From positions 288,363,691-288,427,690 of the forward strand of contig NC_133770.1 of assembly GCF_003597395.2 (NCBI RefSeq): a stretch of DNA of 64,000 nt, given 5' to 3'. The translations under genes and the position numbers were made by a program. This DNA comes from Chelonoidis abingdonii. Lineage: Eukaryota; Chordata; Testudines; Testudinidae. Below, one piece after another: positions 57,215-64,000 of this stretch. Position 1 is the first letter of the stretch; the number at the start of each line of letters is the position of its first letter. The notes below the pieces were generated by a model. That model had not been told where the DNA came from and did not search any database. It worked only from the letters and a program-made list of their open reading frames with translations.

Positions 57215-57350
57215 CTGATTTATTATTATCTGTATTGCACTGGTATCTAGGAACCCCAGTCATGGACCGGGACCCCATTATGTTGGGAACTGTACAAACA
57301 CAGATAAAAAATGCAGTCCCTGCCCCCAAAAGCTTGTAATCTAAGGCATG
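57215..57350 (-). repeat. L2/MIR-type 3' tail
   Basis: 'tttattattatctgtattgcactggtatctaggaaccccagtcatggaccgggaccccattatgttgggaactgtacaaacacagataaaaaatgcagtccctgcccccaaaagcttgtaatctaag' is an almost complete reverse copy of this tail, the clearest in the window. Confidence 0.8.
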
Positions 57351-57643
57351 TTCACACTACTCTAGTGCCTTCAAGCTTTGGACCAGGGTCTGTATGCTCA
57401 GTCTGGATTTGTCAGAGGATAGCAGCCGAAGGGTGTGCCCACTCTGAGCTGAGGAGGTGATTCCCAACTCAAGGAGACATACTCATGCTAGCTCTTATTG
57501 AGCTAGTGTGCTAAAAATAAAGTGTAGCTGCCGCAGATGGCCGGGCTAGCTACCACGCTCAGGGCAACTAGACACTCTCACAACTTGCACCACCATAGCT
57601 ACACCTTTTATTTAGTACACTAGCTAAGCTGGGAATCACACCT
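57351..57643. repeat. Worn MITE of the 'agtgtagctg' group
   Basis: 'cactactctagtgcc' at the left and 'taaagtgtagctgccgcagatggccgggctagctacc ... accatagctacacc' within suggest a 'tgtctacact' group MITE. Bounds are approximate. It ends at the duplication preceding the LTR at 57644. Confidence 0.4.
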
Positions 57644-58295
57644 TGTCATAAACAGATAGTTAAGATTTAATGCCTCTTTTACCTGGAAAGGGTTAAGAAG
57701 TTCACCTAGCCTAGCTGACACCTGACTAGAGGAACCAATGGGGGAACAAGATGTTTCAAAAGAAAGGAGGGATGTTTTCCTTTGTTTAGAGTCTCAGTTT
57801 CAGCTGGAATGAAAAAGATCAAGGAACCAGCCTCTTATCAGAGTAGTAAGTTTTAGAAAGGGATAAATAGGTTTATGTTTATTTTCTTTGTGACTTGTCT
57901 TGGTGCCATTAAGGGAATTATCAAATTTGGGTATTCTTGTGTGTATTAAGATTTTTGCCCAGGGGAACATCCTCTGTGTTTTGAATCTGTTGTCTGTGAG
58001 AGTAGCTGGTATGCTAATCTCTCCCAGAGGGTTTTCTTTTACCTTGCTTTTCTTTAATTAAAAGCCTTCTTTTTAAATACCTGATTGATTTTTTCCTTGT
58101 TTTTAGATCCAAGGGGTTTGGATCTGTGTTCACCAGGAAATTGATGAAGTCTCTCAAGACTACCCAGGGAAGAAAAGTAGTGCTTGGGGGTGGTGGCAGC
58201 GAAACCAGATCTAAGCTGGTAATTAAGCTTAGAAGTGTCCATGCAGGTCCCCACATCTGTACCCTAACGTTCAGAGTGGGGAAGGAACCTTGACA
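57644..58295 (+). repeat. Solo LTR with perfect 5-bp duplication
   Basis: A 652-bp LTR from TGTCATAAACAGATAG to ...GGAACCTTGACA. It is flanked by the identical 5-bp repeat cacct (57639-57643 and 58296-58300). U3 carries 'ggaaagggttaagaag' and R/U5 carries 'tctttaattaaaagcc' as polyadenylation-like signal. The 3' part 'caggtccccacatctgtaccctaacgttcagagtggggaaggaacc' is a familiar turtle LTR end. No internal domains; minus-strand frames of 119 and 66 codons are incidental. Confidence 0.93.
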
Positions 58296-58559
58296 CACCT
58301 GCAGCGCCAAGGGCAGACATTCCCTAAGCATAAGACAAGAGACAATTGGTGGATACTGCCAGGAGAGCACCAAGAAACAACGAGATAATTCTTGCCAGCA
58401 TGATTGGCAGGGGTCTCAGCCCACCAACTGCTTAATTTTTGTCAGGCTTTTGGTAGGTATCCTGGCAGAGGAGCATTTTAAGAAGGGATTTGAAGGAGGA
58501 CAACGAGGTGGCTCTGTGGATGTTAATGGGGGGGACAGCATAGGAGGAAGCATGACGGT

Positions 58560-58800
58560 GCTAGTTTAAAAGTGTAACAAGTGGGCAGTGGAGGCTGGTA
58601 GTATTGTCAGAGTGGAGGCAGGAGTGGACATCTTGGTAATCACTGAGGGTGTGGCCAGGACATGAAAGTGATGACAAGTAGCTTATGCTTGATGTGACAG
58701 AGAAGAGGGTGCCAGTGAGGCAGATTTGTAGAGAGGGGTGACGTGGGCAAAACAAGGGGCTAGGAATATGATCTTAGCGACAGTGTTTTGAATGGATATA
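58560..58800. repeat. Old LINE-like repeat, family unnamed
   Basis: 'aagtagcttatgcttgatgtgacag ... agggtgccagtgaggcagatttgtagagaggggtgacgtgggc ... gatcttagcgacagtgttttgaatgg' resembles in order the repeats at 12950 and 42060. Confidence 0.5.
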
Positions 58801-59505
58801 AGCTGATATAATTTGAATAGAATTGATCTGAATGGAATCAAAACCAGGATGAATTTGGGCCAGTGCCATAGACTTTACCTTTAGAACAGCCCATTCGGGA
58901 GGGTATGGGTGCTTCCTTTGTCTCTGATGGCTTTCTCCTGCAGCAGGGGTCACTGTAGAATCCATCTGAAGAGGGCTGTGTTCCTCCATGTACAGGGACA
59001 GGGAAACCATTCGTCCCACCCCTCTCTGGGGCTAAGAGTAGCTGAAATGAAAGAAGCAAAACTGAGCTGTCCCACAGCCCCCAAACAGTTTGGGTTAATC
59101 CTGCTCTCCTTGAAAGGCAAACAGGTCAATAGTCTCTGTGCTTGGATTGGGTTTCTAACCTCGTCAGCCTAAGTGGGCCCAGGCCGAGCTTTCTGGGCTC
59201 TAAGGAAAAGAAAAACAAAGTAAAGCAGGGCCCAGGTGGCAGAGGATCTTCAGCAGCTTTCCTAGCCAGCAGCCCCTGCTCTGTGGGTTCAAGGAGCTCT
59301 GAGATCTAGCTCTGCTTCCTTCTGAGTGCCGCCCTCAGTGAGCTTGGATCCCTCCTTTCAAGGAGCTACCATTCTCCAGCTGCAATGGGCCTCACAGGTG
59401 TGCTGGAGTTGACCTGATGGTGCCTAGATGAGCCCCCTCGTGACTGCGTCGGGGATCTGTCCCACCACAGCCAGGATTTTTGAAAAAGAAAAATTGTTTT
59501 GATGT
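58801..59505. other. No feature recognised
   Basis: Short conflicting frames on both strands; no repeat recognised. Confidence 0.4.
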
Positions 59506-59795
59506 TAAAGCCTTAAACAGGGACCCTGGAGATCTGGATTCACTTCCTCTACCACAGAGTCCTTGTGTGTCCTTGGGCAAGTCACTTAATCTCTCTGTTC
59601 CTCAATACCTCACCTGTACAACAGGAATATTAACACTTCTTTTCTCCCACCCTTTGTTTAGACAATAATCTAGTCATGGCAACAATGGCCTCTTTCTACT
59701 ACGCATTTGTACCATGCCTAGCACAATGCGCCCAGATCTCATTTGGGACCTCTAGGCACTCCTGTAATATTAACAATCACAATTCATTACACACA
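59506..59795 (+). repeat. MIR-type SINE
   Basis: 'ctggagatctggattcacttcc ... tgtgtccttgggcaagtcacttaatctctctgttcctcaatacctcacctgtacaacaggaatattaac' is the MIR body with its core 'ccttgggcaagtcacttaa.ctctctg'. The tail 'tgtaccatgcctagcacaatgcg...gggacctctaggcactcctgtaatattaac' completes it. Old but nearly full length except for the tRNA head. Confidence 0.85.
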
Positions 59796-60180
59796 ATGCA
59801 GGGCAGAACTCAGTATGGGGAGATAGTTCAGAAGGGAGCAACTGAAGAGATTAGAAGTTTAGAAAACATGAAATAACCATCATCATGGCAGACCTGCACC
59901 TACAGCTGTCATGGATCTCCACAACTGATTATGCATGAAAGCAGCACTACAACTGCGACCAGGCTGATCCTGGCCTCCATTTGCGCATGGGTGCTCCCAA
60001 ACTGATTTACTCCTCTTTCATATAAAATCAGTGGAAGGACAGGAGCCCCAGCAAACTCTTCCTGCTGTTGCTCTGAGTGGTACAGGCAGGCACTTGTCTG
60101 GGAAAGCATTTTTTCATACAGAATTTTATCTATTTATTTTTTAATTTTGTACACTGTACTTGGGACAAGGGATGCTTGAT

Positions 60181-60297
60181 TAGGGTGACCAGACAGCAAG
60201 TGTGAAAAATCGGGATGGGAGGGAGGGGGGGGTAATAGATGTCTATAGAAGAAATATCAGGAGTGTCCCTATAAAATAGGGACATCTGGTCACCCTG
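60181..60297. mobile_element. hAT MITE with perfect 8-bp duplication
   Basis: A 117-bp element with ends tagggtgaccag / ctggtcaccctg. It is flanked by tgcttgat on both sides (60173-60180 and 60298-60305) without mismatch. A G-run lies near 60221-60231. The 'gggtgaccagac ... agggacatctggtcaccct' type is abundant in turtles and crocodilians. Confidence 0.93.
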
Positions 60298-60305
60298 TGC
60301 TTGAT

Positions 60306-62334
60306 GGCCTTCACCCCCGATCCTGGAGACCATTTGTGGGCAGAGGTTCCTCATAGCGAGTGTATCTGCACTGCAATCCAAGGTGTGATTGCAGCTCAGG
60401 TAGATGTGCCTGCACTCAGGTGGATAAAAACAGTGGCACAGATGTTGCAGCGCAGTCTGGGAGCAGTGTGGTGCAGTTACCATGTTGTTCTCCTGACTGA
60501 AACATTGATAACATGCAAGCCAAAAATGCCAGTGAGGGAAATTCAAGAGAATTAGACATGTTTAAAGATAAAAATTTGAGTTTTTTGACCTCCCCTTTTT
60601 CTCTTCCTTGTCAACGTGTATTGTTTAGTTAAGAGAAAACAAATTGCTTCTCATCTACATTTAAACACAAGACAGCACCCTATATTTGGCATATCACCAA
60701 GTTTTGAGCATTTGATTCCTGTTAGGGATTAGGTACAGGTTTATGGACAGGTTTGAGCAAAGCATTCCCTTTGCAAAACGCACAGCATCTAGGCACATCA
60801 GGACTTTGGTTGCTAGCCTGTACCCTGAAGCAGAGTACAACACTGAAATAGTATTGGGAGATGAAATACCAATCCATAAAAAAATTCAATCCAGCCATGA
60901 TGTAAAGATACATTAAAAGTCCCTTATTATAGCATCCATACTTCAGGCTAAAAAAAGAAGCAGCAAACAGTATTGGAAAAGGGCAAGGTTTTTTTTTCCA
61001 GATGAAAATGACATTACAGCTTGGAAATAGAGGACAGAGTTATGCCATGGTAACTGGCACTTTTTATAACAAACAAATCAATACGTCTGCAATTCTGTTT
61101 CCAAAAACTGAGTGCAGGGAGACACTATAGTAACAGTATGGAGGACAAATGAAATTATCTTTGTAGCATAACTTCTTTTTATTAATGTGATGAAAGCACA
61201 ATTGTATTGAGAAATGAAATTCCAGTGAAGATTCCAAATTATTCTTCTCACTTGTATCTGAATGATGATAGACAAGGATATATATTCGAGTCAGGAAAGA
61301 ACAACCTTTCAACAAAAGGGTCTCGGAAAAAAATTAATATATCTGTTATAAAAGATTAATGATTATTTTTACACATTTCAGTCATAAATACATCCCAATG
61401 TTGCTTCAAAGGAAATCTTTGCAAAACATATTACCACAGAGAGAGGCAGAGCTACTGTGGTTAAGGTTTGTATGTTGTAAACCCCAATTTGAGACCTAGG
61501 GATTACTTTGTTTCAAGCTGGAAATCTAATCACCTGATCAGATGATTAATCAGACATCACTGCATCCTCTCCAAGCTCATTTTTGTTTATCGATCATAAC
61601 ATGGGTTGTTTTCTTTTCCCTCTGTAGTTTGATGCTCACTAGTTTTCACTTAAAATGATCAGATTAGACCTGAAATGTTTATTGTGTGCAAGCTAATTCC
61701 AGTCACCTGAAACTTCATGTAGCACATATTCTGGATAAATCTGATTCAAACGGACAATTGACTTTTGATTTACGCTTACTTCGAGGGACAATGTAATGGC
61801 CCCCGATGTATAATTAGACTAAGCATATAGAACTCCATATGCAGAAGGAAGAGAAACCTCCTGGCCAGTCTGCCACTTAACATTACACAAACTAACAGAG
61901 TATGGAAGAAACTGTCACAGAAGCAGGAGCTGAAATCGAAAGGCACAGAGTTAAAGTGCTCACTCCCTGAGTGCTATAAATGACCTTGAGACATCTCCTG
62001 TGAATGTCAGGGAGTCTGGCTATGTTGTCAGACTAATACACATTGTGGGACTTCCTCCCACTCAAGAAATACTGCTCTTGAAATATTGCAAGACTCCATA
62101 GGATTTATAAAATTTTAGGTAATTATGCAAGAATTGCCAGATATAGTCACAGAAGATGTCTACCTGTTGGTTCTGCACAGATTCGAGACCACTTTGGATG
62201 GTCTGTGGCTTCTGCCCTTTCAGCTCATCAAGGACTCCAAAGACCTCTAGGTCATAATAAAACTCATGTCACCTTCTCTATCCTCATCTTTTAGCTGCTT
62301 TATACCCTGTCAGTCAACCACGTTCTAAACACGT
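60306..62334. other. Repeat-poor AT-rich stretch
   Basis: No gene recognised; the 84-138 codon frames near 60130-60555 lack domains. 60540-62330 is AT-rich with hardly any recognisable repeat, like 48200-50100. A candidate for conserved non-coding DNA, by inference. Confidence 0.4.
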
Positions 62335-62560
62335 TAAGGTTTGTCTATATGGACATTTGATACATGGCAAACTGGGGTGTAAATCTATCCCATGCTAGCC
62401 TGCCACACACTACGCCCTGGTCTACAGTACAAAATTACTTCGGTATAACTGCATCACGCAGGGATGTGAATAATCCACACCCTGAGTGATACAGTTATAC
62501 TGACCTAAGTGCCAGTATAGACAGCACTACATTGGCAGAGAGCTGATCTGTAACTGCTAG
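62335..62560. repeat. MITE of the 'ggtctaca' group
   Basis: 'ctggtctacagtacaaaattacttcggtataactgcatcacgcagggatgtgaataatccacacc ... gttatactgacctaagtgccagtatagacagcac' has inverted-like halves and the wording of turtle MITEs with 'ggtctacact' ends. A first trace 'ttaaggtttgtctatatggac' begins at 62335. Confidence 0.6.
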
Positions 62561-62636
62561 CAACAAATATCTCCAACAACTGGAGATGGGACACTAGATG
62601 GGGAGGGCTCTGAGTTACTACAGAGAATTCTTTCCC

Positions 62637-62985
62637 AGGTGTCTGACTAGTGGACCTTGCTCACCATAACACCTAACTTATCACCATATTTGGGGTCAGG
62701 AAGGAATTTTCCACTGGGTCTTATTGACAGAGACCCTGGGGATGGGGCGTTTGTCTTCCTCTGCAGCACAGAGCATGGGTCACTTGCAGGTTTAAACTCA
62801 TATAAATGGTGGATTCTCTGTAACTTGAAGTTTTTAACTCATGATTTGAGGACTTCAGTAATTTGGCCAGAGGTTAGGGTTTGATACAGGAGTGGGTTGG
62901 TGAGGTTTTGTGGCCTGCAATGTACAGGAGGTCAGACTAGATGATCATGATGGTCCCTTCTGACCTTAAAGGCTATGAGAGCAGG
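62637..62985 (+). repeat. CR1/L3-clade LINE 3' tail
   Basis: 'tggggtcaggaaggaattttccactgggtc ... aggacttcagtaatttggccagaggttaggg ... gcaatgtacaggaggtcagactagatgatcatgatggtcccttctgaccttaaaggctatgag'. The sense copy of the tails at 44596 and 54387, with the longest upstream part. Confidence 0.85.
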
Positions 62986-62989
62986 ACTA

Positions 62990-63381
62990 GGAATAGGGCT
63001 GGAGTGAGAGCAAGGCTAGAGCAGGCTAAGGCTTGAGGAGTCTGTTGTCACTGTCAGGCAGCGAGGAGTTCCAAGCCCTGGAGTGACATTAAGCAGACTG
63101 AGCTGCTGCTCCCTCTGTGGGGCTTATATAACTGCCCTGGGAGTCACCAGACCAGTTTCTGGCTTGCAGATTTGCTGAAGCCCAGCCCAGGACTGACTCA
63201 TCACCTTATATCACCCACCTCTCAAGGGCACACCCCCCCCAGTGTTGTTGGACCCAGCTTGTCAGGGTTTGATTAATGGAATTCATCAAGGAGGTTGAGT
63301 GAATGAAAAGTTACTGGCTGGTTCTCATGAACAGTCAGCTAGGCCAAACCCTTCCCAGTCTACAAGGTATATTAATTGTCC
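62990..63381. other. Unclear; possible part of the adjacent retroelement
   Basis: 'gagcaggactaggaatagggctggagtgagagc ... gtggggcttatataactgccctggg' (62981-63141) has a TATA-like word and purine-rich leader-like text. It might be LTR or leader of a gypsy element but runs opposite to the gag at 63382, so I leave it unassigned. Confidence 0.3.
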
Positions 63382-63936
63382 TCAGAATAGCTTAGAGTTC
63401 AGGATCTCTCTTACCATGTATTCTTCCTGCCTGGGCCCCAGGATGGAGGAGTGGAGGTAGTTGTGTGCATCCACAATGGGATGGGAGCCTTGTCGGAGTA
63501 ACTGACGGGCAACTTTAGCAGAGCAGGCATGATGTGCATCCAACATGAGTGAAAAGATATAAACAAATTCACCAGTGTCATTGAGAATCAGGTCTCCCTG
63601 CTCCAAGAGTTGCAATGTCCAGTCCAGTGCTTCACCTATCAATAAACTGATGATGACCCCTACCTGGGTCTGGTTGTTCAGGAACATTGCTGGGCACAAC
63701 AAACGACACTGATTGAGAAACTCCAAAAACTTCGGACAGTTCCCATCAAATCTCTGTGGTAGGGGGATCTTTGGGCCTAGATCTTGGGCTGTCATGGATG
63801 ATTGTGTGAGGTTGCCTGGGACCGCTGGGACCTGTGAGGATAGGAAGGCATTTTCACATTGTAGCTGGGCCACTTGTTTCTGGAGACCTCAAATTAGTTC
63901 TGCCATATTAGTGGTAGGGGTGTCTGGAGATTTCAT
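63382..63936 (-). pseudogene. Sushi-type Ty3/gypsy gag fragment
   Basis: On the minus strand the frame begins at ATG 63936 (or 63906). It has one stop (TGA at 63891-63889), then stays open for 163 codons to 63382. It shows a short coiled N-terminus ('GLQKQVAQLQCENAFL') and the capsid segments 'PLPQRFDGNCPKFLEFLNQC' and 'TQVGVIISLLIGEALDWTLQ'. These are the capsid pattern of Sushi-ichi-type gypsy elements, from which mammalian RTL/MART genes arose. It is shorter than a full gag: the zinc knuckle and pol are absent, and the stop at 63382 probably ends a truncated copy. Fossil retroelement most likely; domestication would need the TGA to be bypassed. Confidence 0.72.
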
Positions 63937-64000
63937 TTCAAATGTAGACGGCACCTGCGAACATATGAGATCCAGTGGTCAGTCTGGTCCAACTGTTAGA

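Overview
The window is vertebrate nuclear DNA with no recognisable host gene. The repeat content points to a sauropsid, most likely a turtle (a crocodilian is less likely). It has abundant CR1/L3 LINE tails, hAT-type miniature elements with 8-bp target duplications, several LTR families beginning TGTGATGGG or TGTCATAAA, a Penelope-like element of a kind common in turtles, and old MIR/CORE-SINE and L2 debris. I see no exon series, structural RNA gene, CRISPR array or bacterial-type operon. The assignment rests on memory of repeat families, not on a search.

Layout. 1-4.8 kb: a GC-rich repeat edge, an L2-like fragment, then two CR1 copies head to head; a hAT MITE lies in the first and a 1.05-kb solo LTR in the second. 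5.8-8.6 kb: a minus-strand LTR split by a Penelope-like element (reverse transcriptase plus GIY-YIG remnants) whose 3' end is present in both orientations. 9.3-11.5 kb: a CR1 with a 144-base N gap, an apparently exact 584-bp tandem duplication and an inverted middle, probably an assembly fault. 11.6-18.8 kb: hAT elements, CORE-SINE and L3 tails, and a small palindromic Penelope derivative. 19.2-23.7 kb: a CR1 tail, an RTE-like LINE in reverse split by a second LTR of the 3.1-kb family, and a hAT MITE. 23.7-29 kb: low in recognisable repeats, except for one diverged 240-bp direct repeat.

29.6-31.8 kb: a decayed Ty3/gypsy element whose gag resembles the gag from which vertebrate SCAN domains derive. 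32-46 kb: tRNA-like SINEs, hAT MITEs, L3 and CR1 tails. 46.1-47.0 kb: a strikingly GC-rich LTR-like element with a short proline/acid-rich reading frame. 47-53 kb: repeat-poor and AT-rich. 53-60.3 kb: LTRs (one with a perfect 5-bp duplication), LINE tails, a foldback element, a MIR and a hAT MITE with a perfect 8-bp duplication. 60.3-64 kb: a repeat-poor stretch, a LINE tail and a Sushi-type gag fragment on the minus strand running to the window edge.

The 'genes' are therefore retroelement fossils, and the nesting gives their relative ages: CR1 and RTE-like LINEs are older than the LTRs and hAT MITEs inserted into them, and the Penelope element is younger than the LTR it splits. The best leads are the inverted-arm Penelope pair, the SCAN-like gag, the near-open Sushi gag, the duplicated unit at the gap, and the repeat-poor AT-rich blocks as possible conserved non-coding DNA.
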